The notes below the pieces were generated by a model. That model had not been told where the DNA came from. It made no database searches and saw nothing but the letters and a program-made list of their open reading frames with translations. Positions 1 to 9,261 of a stretch of DNA of 64,000 nt are shown here, one piece after another. Position 1 is the stretch's first letter. Each line of letters begins with the position of its first letter. This DNA comes from Flavobacterium sp. UBA7680 (GTDB lineage Bacteria; Bacteroidota; Bacteroidia; Flavobacteriales; Flavobacteriaceae). Made by a program: the position numbers and the translations under genes. Location of the stretch: positions 8,691 through 72,690 of the forward strand of contig NZ_DLHA01000018.1 of the NCBI RefSeq assembly GCF_002482975.1. Reading direction: 5' to 3'.

Positions 1-890
1 AGTACTGTTGGCTGGTTGTATTCGAAAAATTTATTCTCGTAATTTAATTGATGGTTTATATATAAATTATTGTCTCCATGTGTAGGATTTATTCTAAAAG
101 CGTGATCAAAAAATAAACGTCTTCCTTTTAAAAATGACTTGGCATCGGTTAAATAAACTTGCAGACGCTGACGGTTTTTAAAATCGGGATCGTCGCTTTC
201 AAAATCTTCCGGAGTTGTAATTCCTCCGTTTTCTTCATTCGAATTATCCTGATACGTATAATGTGCATTCAACGCATACCTTCTGTTCGTTGTCGCGTAA
301 CTTGTTGTAAATCTAAAATTTCCGGCGCTTACTAATTGGTTTATATAATCTCCTTCTGAACGTAAACCTCGGTATGCAATAGAAAAATTAAGGTTTTTAG
401 ACACGTTTAGCGTAATGAACGAATCAACATTTTGTCCTTTATTAATCGTTGTATTAAAAAACAATTCTGTAAAAGGTGTCGCTGCTGAGTAATATCTAAC
501 TTCGTCTGCTTGTATATAATTCGAATGCATGGCACTAAAACCAATTTCCGGATACGGCGAAAAACTCGTTAAACTATATTGTAATGTATTTAACGGCTGA
601 CCAATATTAGAAGATTCTAAAAGTCCAAAAAGATCTTTTCTAAGATGATTTTGTTTGTAAGCACCTTTTATTGTCAGCGACGTATCGGCATAAATAGTAT
701 CATGTTCCAGCGTAATAATTTGGTATTGATCTATCGTTGCAATTTTTGCCTTCTTCTTTTTAACAGTATCTGTTATACTAGAATATTGCGTATTCATATC
801 TAAATTATTTTTAGAAGCTGGTTTTGGTTTTTCCTGAGAAAACAATAATGCTGGTACAATTAATAGATATAGAAAAATGAATATTCTCAT
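1..890 (-). CDS. Putative outer-membrane beta-barrel porin (Porin_10-like), C-terminus cut off by window edge
   Basis: Reading the minus strand from the ATG at 890 gives an open frame that runs to base 1 without a stop, so only about the first 296 residues are present. It begins with a signal peptide (MRIFIFLYLLIVPALLFSQ), then a polar Lys-rich stretch and beta-rich sequence with alternating aromatic residues, such as LTSFSPYPEIG. The general look and the position next to rnhB match the putative beta-barrel porins of Flavobacterium (Porin_10 family, from memory). Such proteins sit in the outer membrane; the substrate is unknown. A TAnnTTTG promoter element lies about 43 bp upstream. The family call is an inference from partial sequence; an outer-membrane barrel is more certain than the exact family. 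Confidence 0.6.
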   Translation of the reverse strand, partial: MRIFIFLYLLIVPALLFSQEKPKPASKNNLDMNTQYSSITDTVKKKKAKIATIDQYQIITLEHDTIYADTSLTIKGAYKQNHLRKDLFGLLESSNIGQPLNTLQYSLTSFSPYPEIGFSAMHSNYIQADEVRYYSAATPFTELFFNTTINKGQNVDSFITLNVSKNLNFSIAYRGLRSEGDYINQLVSAGNFRFTTSYATTNRRYALNAHYTYQDNSNEENGGITTPEDFESDDPDFKNRQRLQVYLTDAKSFLKGRRLFFDHAFRINPTHGDNNLYINHQLNYENKFFEYNQPTV

Positions 891-932
891 TTGATGGCTT
901 TATATGTAATTATTTCGACAAAATTTGTTGAG

Positions 933-940
933 CAAAGGTA
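933..940 (-). promoter_or_regulatory. Bacteroidota -7 promoter element for the porin gene
   Basis: The plus strand reads caaaggta, which is TACCTTTG on the minus strand and fits the TAnnTTTG consensus of the Bacteroidota housekeeping sigma factor. It lies about 43 bp before the porin ATG at 890. No clear TTG was seen at the -33 position. Confidence 0.5.
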
Positions 941-1061
941 AAAGATAAATATGTATAAATAAAAAAACACTTCAATTTATACAATTACCTTGGCAGACAG
1001 TATGAAAACGAATATTTTTGTATAAAATTTTATCATATTTGCCTTTTAAAATTTCAAAAAG

Positions 1062-1730
1062 ATGCTTGCAAAAAATTTCTCGGGATTTGCTTTAGAAACT
1101 GGAACTGACGAGGCTGGGCGCGGCTGTCTTGCGGGACCTGTAACTGCCGCAGCCATAATTCTGCCTGAAGATTTTGAACACGAAATTTTAAATGACAGTA
1201 AACAATTGTCTGAAAAAATGAGATTTTTTTTAAAACCCATTATTGAACAACATGCTGTGTGTTTTGCTGTAACACATTTATTTCCAGATGAAATTGACGA
1301 AATCAATATTCTGAATGCTTCGATGAAAGGAATGCAGGAATGTATTTTAAAATTAAAGCATGTTCCTGAATATATTATTGTGGATGGAAACCGCTCAATA
1401 AATGCAAAATTGGGTTTGAAAAACAGTTTTGGAAAACAATTTTCCAAGGAAGAAATCGCATTGCTAAAATCAATTCCGAATCAAAGTATTATAAAAGGCG
1501 ATGCTAAATTCCTGAGTATTGCCGCAGCTTCTGTTTTAGCAAAAACGTACCGCGACGAATATATGGATCAAATTCACGAAGAATTCCCAATGTATAACTG
1601 GAAAAAAAATAAAGGTTATCCAACAAAAGAACACCGCGAAGCCATTAAAAAATATGGCCCAACAAAATACCATAGAATGAGTTTTAGGCTTTTGCCTGAT
1701 CAATTAGAACTCAATTTCTTTGAAGAATAA
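1062..1730 (+). CDS. rnhB: Ribonuclease HII
   Basis: This 222-residue enzyme cleaves the RNA strand of RNA-DNA hybrids and helps remove ribonucleotides from DNA. The diagnostic motif DEAGRGCLAGP places the catalytic Asp16 and Glu17 near the N-terminus. Further acidic residues occur at Asp108 (IIVDGN) and Asp147 (KGDAKFLSIAAASVLAK), as in the RNase HII family. The C-terminal part carries KNKGYPTKEHREAIKKYGP, also typical of RnhB. Length is normal. The gene stands alone between a divergent porin gene and a convergent TonB receptor gene and is closed by a strong hairpin terminator. Confidence 0.97.
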   Translation: MLAKNFSGFALETGTDEAGRGCLAGPVTAAAIILPEDFEHEILNDSKQLSEKMRFFLKPIIEQHAVCFAVTHLFPDEIDEINILNASMKGMQECILKLKHVPEYIIVDGNRSINAKLGLKNSFGKQFSKEEIALLKSIPNQSIIKGDAKFLSIAAASVLAKTYRDEYMDQIHEEFPMYNWKKNKGYPTKEHREAIKKYGPTKYHRMSFRLLPDQLELNFFEE

Positions 1731-1762
1731 AAAAGGCTTATCTAAATTGATAAGCCTTTTTC
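1731..1762 (+). terminator. Rho-independent terminator after rnhB
   Basis: A 12-bp stem (aaaaggcttatc / gataagcctttt) with a 6-nt loop directly follows the rnhB stop codon. A-rich and T-rich flanks mean it could also stop transcription of the convergent receptor gene. Confidence 0.85.
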
Positions 1763-1793
1763 GTTTTAAAAATCTGCCCCAACACATTCTTAA

Positions 1794-4169
1794 CTAAAAC
1801 TGAAATTTATATCCAAAATCTGGCGAAAAACCAATTTGGTCTTTTTGGTTTACGCTATTTGTTAATCTGTTATATTCTCTTGTAAACACGTTTGTATTAT
1901 TGGTTACGTTTTGAAGATCAATATAAAACTGGTGGAATCTCTTTTTGGTTTTACTGTTTAATTTAATTCCGAATTTTACATCCAGTCTCAAATAAGCATC
2001 ATATTGCTTGCTGAAAGCATTTGCATCATCTCTAATTTCATAACCCGCATTATTTGATGCAGCTAAATCAACAGGCGTATAATAACGTCCGCCTGCAGTT
2101 GTAAACTTGGTATCGATCGAAAATACATTTCTTTTTGCTTTGCCTACTTTAAACTCTTTTCCGCCTAAAAGATTGATTACGTAGCCATTATTAAAAGGAG
2201 AATTTCGTTCGATATTATCGCTTCCTTTATATTTACTTTCAAAAAGCGAAGTCGTAAACAAAGCATAATAACCTTCACTAAAGAATTTTTCAACTGTAAA
2301 TTCAATTCCCTGATTAAATCCCGTTCCTTTACTTACCAAAGAAGTTTTATCGATAGAATAACCAAAATCTGCGCCTTCTGTTAGAGAAGAATAACTGCTT
2401 GGAAAAGATTCAACCGCAGCTTTGCTAATATCCTGATAATACAATTCGACTTTTCCACGCCATTTATTCGCCAAACGAACATCATAACCTAAAACATAGT
2501 GCTGACTTTGTACTAAATCCAGATTTTTATTGGTTTGAACCTGAGATCCGTTTACAAATTCATTCAAAAATAAAATAGGAACAGGAACACTTTGATGGTG
2601 AATTCCGAAACCAAAACTTACCGTGTTTTTAGGATTTAGGGCGTATGATAAAGCTGTTCTTGGCTCAAAAACAAACTGTTCATTGATCGAAAAATACTGC
2701 CCGTGAATTCCTGCGTTGAAAGTTAATTTTTCCGTCAAGCGGAATTGCCCCTGCGCAAACGGCTGCACAACATTATAATTTCCGTTGTTATTGATTAACG
2801 GAACAAAATCTGGAAAACCGTCTCCGTCTGAATCCTGCTGTCTGTCTCTGGAAGACATTTTTGCATCGAGCGTATAATTTTCATAAAGCAATCCTGCTCT
2901 AAAAGTTATCTTTTTATTGATTTTAGAATTGAATAAAGTCGAAAACGTAAATCTGTTTTCATCGTTTTTAATATCCGAAAACGGAAGTCTGTTTTCTGTT
3001 GGCATACCATAATTATAATAACGGAAATTTTTATACGAGTTATTGGCATTCGAATAACCTACAATGGTTTTTAGATACGATTTTGATCCAATCTCCAGAT
3101 TATGTTTTAATCCGAAAGAAGCAAATCCAGACGTTACATAACTGTCTTCGTCCTGCGCTGCAAAAGGATCTTCTTTGTCGATTTTATCGCCAAGAAAATC
3201 AATATCAGAAACACCGTAAATTCCAAAAACAGAAAAATTACCCAATTTACTTTTTCCAAAATCAACATTAAAACTAATATCGCTGTAATTAGGCTGTGCA
3301 TCAGTTCCTGCTAATCCGGTAATGCCCACAAAACCATATCTTGCCGCGGCAACAAACGATCCGCCTTTTTTACCCAGCGGACCTTCTGCCATAAACTCTA
3401 ATCCCGGATAAGCTCCGGCACTAATCATATATTCGTATTCGTCAGGATTTCCTTTTCTAAAACCTAAATCAAAAACACCCGCAATTGCGTTTCCATATTC
3501 TGCCGGAAAAGCCGAAGTCAGGAAATCAGAATTTGCCAAAAGATTTGGATTTAATGCCGAAACCGGCCCGCCCGTTGTTCCTAAAGTTGAAAAGTGATTC
3601 GGACTCGGAACCGGCATTCCTTCAATTCTCCATAACATTCCCGATGGAGAATTTCCTCTCACAACAATGTCATTTCGGCTGTCGTCTCCGGTAGAAACTC
3701 CGGCAAAATTAGAAACCAAACGCGCTACGTCGCTACGTCCGCCCGCAAATCTGGTCACTTCTTCTGTAGTAAATTGTTTTGTCGAAACCAATGCCATTTT
3801 ATTTAACGGCTTTGCTTTATTCGTTCCAGATGTTACGACGATTTCATCAAGCGTATTAAACTTTTCAATCAGCGAAACAGTCAGCAGGTTATCTTTTCCG
3901 GTGGTAACATCAAGATCTGAAACTGAAGTATTTTCATATCCCGTAAAACTTATATTGATGCTCTGCCTCCCAAGCGGAATATTGATTAACCTAAAACTTC
4001 CTTCTGAATCTGATTCTGTTTGAATACTTTCATCTGCAGCCAAATAAATTAGGGCTCCGACGATAGGTTTCTCAGATTGCTTGTCTATTATTTTTCCTCT
4101 TACAACGCCCGTTTGAGCATAGGAAATCAAGCCCAAAAGGCTTAAGACAATTGATATTATATTCTTCAT
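1794..4169 (-). CDS. TonB-dependent receptor with carboxypeptidase-regulatory-like N-terminal domain
   Basis: This 791-residue outer-membrane protein has a signal peptide ending in SYAQ. About residues 20-105 form a CarboxypepD_reg-like domain (GVVRGKIIDKQSEKPIVGA). A TonB-box-like segment (LDEIVVTSG) and plug domain (about 110-235) follow, and then a long beta-barrel ending in FGYKFQF with the usual terminal Phe. The plug contains FTTEEVTRFAGGRSDVARLV and DIVVRGNSPSGMLWRIEG, a pattern of non-SusC receptors. It probably takes up a ligand using TonB energy; the ligand cannot be told from sequence and no SusD partner is present. A Crp/Fnr-type regulator gene lies 68 bp upstream in the same direction and may control it. 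Confidence 0.88.
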   Translation of the reverse strand: MKNIISIVLSLLGLISYAQTGVVRGKIIDKQSEKPIVGALIYLAADESIQTESDSEGSFRLINIPLGRQSINISFTGYENTSVSDLDVTTGKDNLLTVSLIEKFNTLDEIVVTSGTNKAKPLNKMALVSTKQFTTEEVTRFAGGRSDVARLVSNFAGVSTGDDSRNDIVVRGNSPSGMLWRIEGMPVPSPNHFSTLGTTGGPVSALNPNLLANSDFLTSAFPAEYGNAIAGVFDLGFRKGNPDEYEYMISAGAYPGLEFMAEGPLGKKGGSFVAAARYGFVGITGLAGTDAQPNYSDISFNVDFGKSKLGNFSVFGIYGVSDIDFLGDKIDKEDPFAAQDEDSYVTSGFASFGLKHNLEIGSKSYLKTIVGYSNANNSYKNFRYYNYGMPTENRLPFSDIKNDENRFTFSTLFNSKINKKITFRAGLLYENYTLDAKMSSRDRQQDSDGDGFPDFVPLINNNGNYNVVQPFAQGQFRLTEKLTFNAGIHGQYFSINEQFVFEPRTALSYALNPKNTVSFGFGIHHQSVPVPILFLNEFVNGSQVQTNKNLDLVQSQHYVLGYDVRLANKWRGKVELYYQDISKAAVESFPSSYSSLTEGADFGYSIDKTSLVSKGTGFNQGIEFTVEKFFSEGYYALFTTSLFESKYKGSDNIERNSPFNNGYVINLLGGKEFKVGKAKRNVFSIDTKFTTAGGRYYTPVDLAASNNAGYEIRDDANAFSKQYDAYLRLDVKFGIKLNSKTKKRFHQFYIDLQNVTNNTNVFTREYNRLTNSVNQKDQIGFSPDFGYKFQF

Positions 4170-4237
4170 TTTATTTTTGCTTTATTGGTTATAAAAGCAA
4201 AAATAGAATGCTGAGATTTCTTAAAAATTGACTTCGG

Positions 4238-4828
4238 TTAAGATTTACTGCTTAAAGTAATTCGGGTTCGAATTCGGCTTAAACTTTCCGGCTGAATTCC
4301 TAAATAACTCGCAATGTGTTTTAAGGAAACTCTTTCCACTACTTTTGGACAGTATTTTAAAAAACGTAGATAACGTTCCTCCGGAGATAATAATGACATG
4401 GCCATATTTCTTCCCGTTAAACCTTTAATCGTGCGTTCCATCATAATTCGCAGGAAAGAATTAAAAACAGGATATTGTAAAACTAATTTTTCAAAGTCTT
4501 CTTTGTAAGCCAAATAAACCACCGAATCTTCAAGAGCTTCAATATTTAATAAAGAAGGTTTGGCGTATAAAAAACTTTCAAAGTCTGAATACCAATCGTT
4601 TTCAAAAAAGAAATTTCCGGTTGATTCTACACCGTCAACCAAATAATAATAACGAATACTTCCTTCAGCAATAAAAATTCCGAAATTACAAATATCTCCT
4701 TCTACCAAAAGATGTTCGTTTTTTTTGACAGTTTTAAAGCGAAGTATGCTTTCAAAAGCCAAGCTTTCTTCTTCATTAAATTCTATCATTCGGGATAAAT
4801 CTGTAATAACACATTCCATGATTATCAA
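4238..4828 (-). CDS. Crp/Fnr family transcriptional regulator
   Basis: This 196-residue protein has an N-terminal cyclic-nucleotide-binding-like beta-roll (about residues 20-130, including VKKNEHLLVEGDICNFGIFIAEGSIRYYYLVDG). A C-terminal helix-turn-helix follows, with VSLKHIASYLGIQPESLSRIRTRI as the recognition region. No cysteine cluster for an Fe-S centre is visible, so it resembles the ligand-unknown Crp/Fnr regulators common in Bacteroidota rather than FNR. It lies directly upstream of and co-directional with a TonB receptor gene. The start may be Met1 or Met4 (MECVITDL). Confidence 0.88.
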   Translation of the reverse strand: MIIMECVITDLSRMIEFNEEESLAFESILRFKTVKKNEHLLVEGDICNFGIFIAEGSIRYYYLVDGVESTGNFFFENDWYSDFESFLYAKPSLLNIEALEDSVVYLAYKEDFEKLVLQYPVFNSFLRIMMERTIKGLTGRNMAMSLLSPEERYLRFLKYCPKVVERVSLKHIASYLGIQPESLSRIRTRITLSSKS

Positions 4829-4953
4829 GGTTTTAGATATGAAATAGTTTTTAGTTGTTAAAATAAATAACTAAAACTATCGAAAAAAATTGCGCTAAAA
4901 ACTTTAATAAACAGAAACATAACATATTACACCGTTATTTAACTTCCCGTATG

Positions 4954-5808
4954 TTATTTTCTGCTTTTTAAGAATTCCGCAAATTGTTTAGTATCAAAAT
5001 AAAATGGCCTGATTGCGGTAATTTTTCCGTTTTTCAAATCAAAATGTTCTGAAATAGGCATTGAAAGATATTTACCAGATTTTTTTGATTTGCATTTTAT
5101 GGTAAAATAAATAATAACTTCATTTTTAGTTGCATCGCTAAAATAAGTAGGTTCTTTTTCAATTTCTAAATCAAAAAACTCAGTAGATTTAGCATACATT
5201 TTAGTCCATTCATTAAAGCCAACGTAAGTTCCGCCGTAAGGCAAACCTTCTGCTTGATTGTAAACTGCACCATCTTCAATTAATGCCGCCATTTTTACAA
5301 AATCCCTTGTTTTAAAAAGGCATTCGTAGTATTGTGCTACAACTTTATAGTTATCAGCTTCAAGGTTTTGTAAAACTTCAGCATCAGATAAAGTAACCTC
5401 ATTATTCCAAAAACCAATAATTTTACTTACCTGACCTTTCCCATTTAATCTGGCAAAATCGCGTCCTCCCATTATAGGTTCTTTTTTCTTGGCATCAATA
5501 ATTTTCCATTCCCAGGTTACGTAATTGTCTTTTACAACTTTTGCACCCGATGTCAATACCGCATCAGGAAACTTTTTATAAAATTCATTTATAACATTAT
5601 TTAAAGCAATCTGCCCTTTTATAGAAGCTGAAGGATCTTCAAAAGTACTGTCGTCCAGCCAAATTGATTTGATCAGTTTTAATCTTGCATCACTATTTTT
5701 TTCCTGCCAAACTTTTTCGTAAACCGCAATTGGATTTAATTTTTCTTTCTTTTGAGCAAAAAGACCATTAAGCATAAATAGGAAACATACAAAGTAGATT
5801 TTTCTCAT
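4954..5808 (-). CDS. Secreted NTF2/SnoaL-like protein with two repeats
   Basis: This 284-residue protein begins with a signal peptide (MRKIYFVCFLFMLNGLFAQ). Two regions of similar layout follow. About 25-140 begins PIAVYEKVWQEKNSDARLKLI and includes FEDPSASIKG; about 150-280 begins VAQYYECLFKTRDFVKMAALI and ends in AIRPFYFDTKQFAEF. This arrangement fits two SnoaL-like (NTF2-fold) domains in one chain. These folds bind small hydrophobic ligands or act as isomerases or hydrolases, but no specific reaction can be assigned. It is co-directional with the Crp/Fnr gene and may be transcribed alone. Confidence 0.7.
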   Translation of the reverse strand: MRKIYFVCFLFMLNGLFAQKKEKLNPIAVYEKVWQEKNSDARLKLIKSIWLDDSTFEDPSASIKGQIALNNVINEFYKKFPDAVLTSGAKVVKDNYVTWEWKIIDAKKKEPIMGGRDFARLNGKGQVSKIIGFWNNEVTLSDAEVLQNLEADNYKVVAQYYECLFKTRDFVKMAALIEDGAVYNQAEGLPYGGTYVGFNEWTKMYAKSTEFFDLEIEKEPTYFSDATKNEVIIYFTIKCKSKKSGKYLSMPISEHFDLKNGKITAIRPFYFDTKQFAEFLKSRK

Positions 5809-5980
5809 AAGTTGTTAGATTAGATTTAGTTAAAAGCTTATATTTTAAGTATAAAACCAAATTTACCATAAAAACATTAGAAAACCACGATAGTGCTGCA
5901 ATTTACCATCAATTCAAAATCCTGAGCGTTTACTGACCATTTTTAGATTTTTTGCAATTATTCTTTTGAAAAATAAATTT

Positions 5981-6580
5981 CTATTGAAAAACAGAAACTT
6001 CGTCAACTAGTTTAAAAGCATTTTTAAGTTCATTTTCCCATTCTAAAACGCTTTCTACCGAGGCTCTATCTGCCTTGTCGAAATAAAAGTGCTGTTTGAT
6101 TTCAAACCCGCAATATTTGAAAACTCCAATATCTGAAGTTAATTCCAAAGCTTTGTCCATTCCCATTGCTTCATGTTCAGCGTTTGATTTTCCGTGAGAA
6201 TTTACAATAATGGCTTGTTTTCCTGTCAGCAGACCTTTTTGAACGCCCTGATCGTATCGATACGCAAATCCGTAACTAAAAACGCGGTCAATATAACCTT
6301 TCATAATAGCCGGCATTCCAGTCCACCAAATTGGGTAAACAAAAATAATTTGATCTGCCCATGAAATAAAATCCTGTTCTGTTTTGATATCTTCCGCAAC
6401 TTGCCCCATTCTTTGTCCCTGCATATCCTGCAAAGATAAAACCGGATTAAAATTGATTTCGTTTAAATCGCGAACCACAATTTCTTGTCCTGATTTTTCT
6501 AAAGATGCTACGATTGAATTTTTGAAGAAATGGTTTAAACTTGCTTCGTTTGGATGTGCGTAAATAATTAAATTTTTCAT
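5981..6580 (-). CDS. NAD(P)H-dependent oxidoreductase, flavodoxin-like fold (quinone reductase type)
   Basis: This 199-residue cytoplasmic protein starts with MKNLIIYAHPNEASLNHFF, the N-terminal strand and phosphate loop of the KefF/MdaB/NQO family of FMN- or FAD-binding NAD(P)H quinone oxidoreductases. The signature FVYPIWWTGMPAIMKGYIDRVFSYGFAYRY around residues 80-110 is diagnostic of the family. Members reduce quinones, azo compounds or other electrophiles by two-electron transfer. The AraC-like regulator gene lies 79 bp upstream in the same direction, so the reductase may be induced through it, for example by electrophile stress. The substrate is not known. Confidence 0.9.
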   Translation of the reverse strand: MKNLIIYAHPNEASLNHFFKNSIVASLEKSGQEIVVRDLNEINFNPVLSLQDMQGQRMGQVAEDIKTEQDFISWADQIIFVYPIWWTGMPAIMKGYIDRVFSYGFAYRYDQGVQKGLLTGKQAIIVNSHGKSNAEHEAMGMDKALELTSDIGVFKYCGFEIKQHFYFDKADRASVESVLEWENELKNAFKLVDEVSVFQ

Positions 6581-6659
6581 GTTTTCTAGTTTTAAAGATT
6601 GAACATGACAAATGTATAACGCAAGTTTGGGGAGTAATTGTAAGAAAACGAAATTGCCT

Positions 6660-7478
6660 TTATTGAGGTTTTGAACTGCAGATATCGTTTTGAAATTTGA
6701 GGAACTTTGTTGGCGAAATATTCATATAATATTTAAAGTCATGAATAAGCTGACTTTGATCGTAATATCCACATTCGTCAACAATTGTTAGCCAGTCTAT
6801 TTTTAACTCGTTTAGAATATTTTTCTGAATTTGATCAACGGCTTTTAAAAACCGTTCATAACGGTTGGCTTCTTTAACGGAATAACCAAAAACCTTTTTT
6901 TGATTGAGCTGAATGTTTCTTTCGGTTTGATTGATCTGCGAAGCAATCGCTTTTATGGGATTTAAGTTCTGATCCTGAAAATCGTTTAAAAGAGTTGTAA
7001 TTGCCGTTTGTTCCCGCAAATAAGGTTTGCAGAAATCTAAAATATAATCGACACGTTCTTTTGGATCAGGAATATTTTGAAGTTCTTCCCATAAAACCGT
7101 AAAACAGTTTTCATTAATTAAATCATCGGGATGAATGGGCATTGAATCAAAAAGTGCGTTGCCAAAGAATCTGTAAAAAGCATCTTCTTTAAAATTGGCT
7201 ACCAAAATCTGTGAGCCGGGTTCTAAAGTATAATCAAAAGCTTGTTTGATTGGTCCCAAAACAATACATTTTTCAACTTCTAAAAAAGTATTCTGCTGCG
7301 ATTTTAAAGAGGATTTTGTTCCGAAGTTAAAAGCCAGAATGCTTTGAAAACTTGGTAATAATGTTTTGGTTATGGGAAATTCCGTTTTATTTTCGGCAAA
7401 GTAGAAATGCGAAAAAACAGTTTCAAATGCTGAAGGAACGGCAATTCTGTAATTGTTATTTTCTTCAGCATTTTTCAT
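6660..7478 (-). CDS. AraC family transcriptional regulator
   Basis: This 272-residue protein has an N-terminal sensor region of about 150 residues with no recognised catalytic motif. The C-terminal AraC-type DNA-binding domain is at about residues 165-265. The second helix-turn-helix is visible as IVDECGYYDQSQLIHDFKYYMNISPTKFLKF, which matches the AraC signature (GYYDQSHFIRDFK-like, ending in P-x-x-F). The gene precedes the flavodoxin-fold oxidoreductase by 79 bp and is a likely local regulator of it. Confidence 0.88.
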   Translation of the reverse strand: MKNAEENNNYRIAVPSAFETVFSHFYFAENKTEFPITKTLLPSFQSILAFNFGTKSSLKSQQNTFLEVEKCIVLGPIKQAFDYTLEPGSQILVANFKEDAFYRFFGNALFDSMPIHPDDLINENCFTVLWEELQNIPDPKERVDYILDFCKPYLREQTAITTLLNDFQDQNLNPIKAIASQINQTERNIQLNQKKVFGYSVKEANRYERFLKAVDQIQKNILNELKIDWLTIVDECGYYDQSQLIHDFKYYMNISPTKFLKFQNDICSSKPQ

Positions 7479-7524
7479 ACTTTATCTTCTAAAGTTTTTT
7501 AATCCGTTTCTGTATCTAAAAAAA

Positions 7525-7666
7525 TTAAACACATATAAACATAGCTTTTCAATGTGTAAAAAAGGGAATCAAGAGAAACTCATTTCTCACACATAGTATC
7601 TATGCGTATTTAGAGTAAGTGAAACGCCTTTTTTAAAGTAGCAAAATCTATGTTTCTATGTGTTAA
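7525..7666. repeat. Intergenic palindromic element between the AraC and lipB genes
   Basis: The arm at 7525-7549 (ttaaacacatataaacatag...) is the inverted counterpart of 7643-7666 (...ctatgtttctatgtgttaa). A weaker inner inversion pairs aaaagg near 7560 with ccttttt near 7627. The whole forms a cruciform-capable element of about 140 bp with no coding potential. Confidence 0.65.
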
Positions 7667-7682
7667 AAATTATTCAACGTTT

Positions 7683-8384
7683 TTATTTAATAAACTCCGC
7701 TTCAAATAAATTAGCTACATGTTTGATAATTTTAGCCTTTACTTCTTCTTCGTCAACTTTTGCTACGCCAAGTTCTACGTTTAAAGAGGTAACGCCTTTT
7801 CCGCGAATTCCGCACGGAATGATATTGTCAAAATAACCTAAATCGACATTTACGTTTAAAGCAAACCCGTGCATGGTAACCCAGCGTGAAGCGCGAACGC
7901 CCATTGCACAAATCTTGCGTGCAAACGGAGTTCCAACTCCAAGCCAGACTCCGGTTTCGCCTTCGCTTCTGCCCGACTCTAAACCGTATTCTGCTAAAGT
8001 TAAAATCATTGCTTCTTCCAGAAAACGCAGATATTTATGAATATCCGTAAAGAAATTTTCTAAGTCAAGAATTGGATATCCAACAATTTGTCCTGGCCCG
8101 TGATACGTAATATCACCGCCGCGATTGATTTTATAAAAACTTGCTCCTTTTGCTTCGAGCTGTTTTTCGTTTAATAATAAGTTTTCCAGATCGCCGCTTT
8201 TGCCTAAAGTATAAACATGCGGATGTTCTACAAACAACAAATAATTTGGTGTTGGCAAGTCAAGTTCTTCTCTTCTGTTTTTGATTTTTAAGTCAACAAT
8301 ATCTTGAAAAAGCTCTTCCTGATATTCCCAAGTCGATTTATAATCTCGGTTTCCAAGATCTTGAAGTTGAATTTTTGTATTCAT
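7683..8384 (-). CDS. lipB: Octanoyltransferase LipB
   Basis: This 233-residue enzyme moves octanoyl groups from acyl carrier protein to lipoyl domains in lipoic acid synthesis. The family motif GGDITYHGPGQIVGYPILDL is present. The conserved Lys lies in FARKICAMGVRA, the conserved HGFALNV segment follows, and the catalytic Cys is in NIIPCGIRGKGVTSL. Length is normal for the family. The start codon is 5 bp beyond the stop of the upstream lipoprotein gene, which suggests one transcript. No lipA is seen in the window. Confidence 0.96.
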   Translation of the reverse strand: MNTKIQLQDLGNRDYKSTWEYQEELFQDIVDLKIKNRREELDLPTPNYLLFVEHPHVYTLGKSGDLENLLLNEKQLEAKGASFYKINRGGDITYHGPGQIVGYPILDLENFFTDIHKYLRFLEEAMILTLAEYGLESGRSEGETGVWLGVGTPFARKICAMGVRASRWVTMHGFALNVNVDLGYFDNIIPCGIRGKGVTSLNVELGVAKVDEEEVKAKIIKHVANLFEAEFIK

Positions 8385-8389
8385 TTTAA

Positions 8390-9145
8390 TTATTTTTCAA
8401 ACTCAACGTCAAAGTTAAGTTTGTCAGGATTCTCCATATAATCCGTGAAAGTGTATTGAATTGTAATTGATTTTCTATCGTCGCTGAATAAGGCATTCGG
8501 ATTCGATACTTTTTTTATTTTCTTCGGAAAGTGATATTTGATTATATAATTCGATGAAGCAAACATCATTTTAGACATATCTGGTGCCGAATCTTTTTTT
8601 ACTTCTGCCAGTTTTTGCTTGTCAATTATTGCTTTTCTTGTAAATTTCTTTCCGTCGTAAGTATAACTTAGTTTGCTGTTATTGTTTCCAAAATTACTTC
8701 CCATTGGACTTGCCGCTGCTGCTCCGCCTTCTAATTTTTGAAGTGTACTTGCCGTTTGCAAAATATCCTGAAGCTCGTTTACACTTTTAAAATCAGTCTC
8801 CAAAGTCATTAAAAACTGTTTTTTCTCAGCGCTCATTTTGGTATGAACTACAAAATTTTCGAGTTTTTTAATTTCTTGCTGTGCTTCGGGAGACATTTTT
8901 GCGATGCTGTCTTTTTTATCTGCAAATAATTGTTTGAAGGTAAAAGTAGAATCAATGTCTTTTTTTGCGTTAGCCCCCATCTGACTGCCAACTTGGTCGC
9001 CCGCCATTTCCATCAATGCAGAACCATCCATGTCTACAGAGAATTTTCCGCTTCCGTTATCGTTAATGTAAATATTTTCAGTGAAAGTACAGCTTGTTAA
9101 TGTCGCTATTAAAAAAGAAAAACTAAGTAGTTTGTATAATTTCAT
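8390..9145 (-). CDS. Lipoprotein of unknown function (paralogue of the gene at 9412-10137)
   Basis: The start was placed at the ATG ending at 9145 (MKLYKLLSFSFLIATLTSC), giving 251 residues with a clear LTSC lipobox. An ATG at 9166 would add seven residues but lies within or before a TAnnTTTG promoter element at 9164-9171. The mature protein begins TFTENIYINDNGSGKFSVDMDGS, has a Lys/Glu-rich middle, and ends in a beta-rich segment (KYHFPKKIKKVSNPNALFSDDRKSI). The next gene upstream has the same layout, so they are paralogues. It is probably anchored to a membrane facing the periplasm. The role is unknown. It is co-directional with lipB. Confidence 0.85.
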   Translation of the reverse strand: MKLYKLLSFSFLIATLTSCTFTENIYINDNGSGKFSVDMDGSALMEMAGDQVGSQMGANAKKDIDSTFTFKQLFADKKDSIAKMSPEAQQEIKKLENFVVHTKMSAEKKQFLMTLETDFKSVNELQDILQTASTLQKLEGGAAAASPMGSNFGNNNSKLSYTYDGKKFTRKAIIDKQKLAEVKKDSAPDMSKMMFASSNYIIKYHFPKKIKKVSNPNALFSDDRKSITIQYTFTDYMENPDKLNFDVEFEK

Positions 9146-9163
9146 TGTAGTATAATTTTTTAT

Positions 9164-9171
9164 CAAAGATA
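9164..9171 (-). promoter_or_regulatory. -7 promoter element for the lipoprotein-lipB transcript
   Basis: The plus strand reads caaagata, giving TATCTTTG on the minus strand (TAnnTTTG). Transcription would start about 10-12 bp before the ATG at 9145, which supports that start. Confidence 0.55.
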
Positions 9172-9193
9172 CGAAGACTATTTTATTTTAAAG

Positions 9194-9228
9194 ATACTAA
9201 GGTTCTGAGATTCTAAGGTACTGAGATT
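9194..9228. repeat. 8-bp-period microrepeat (TTCTAAG type)
   Basis: The stretch reads as successive 8-mers atactaag-gttctgag-attctaag-gtactgag. The same pattern recurs at 10150, 20152, 44002 and 45208. Confidence 0.7.
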
Positions 9229-9261
9229 GGAGCGTGGTTTTTAATGTTTAAGTGGAAAATT

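Noticed and set aside
1046..1447. Minus-strand open frame opposite rnhB
   Set aside because: It lies wholly within a clear RNase HII gene on the other strand and has no independent evidence.
9194..9228. Possible CRISPR-like array from regularly spaced repeats
   Set aside because: The unit is only 8 bp with no spacers and no cas genes nearby, so these are microrepeats.
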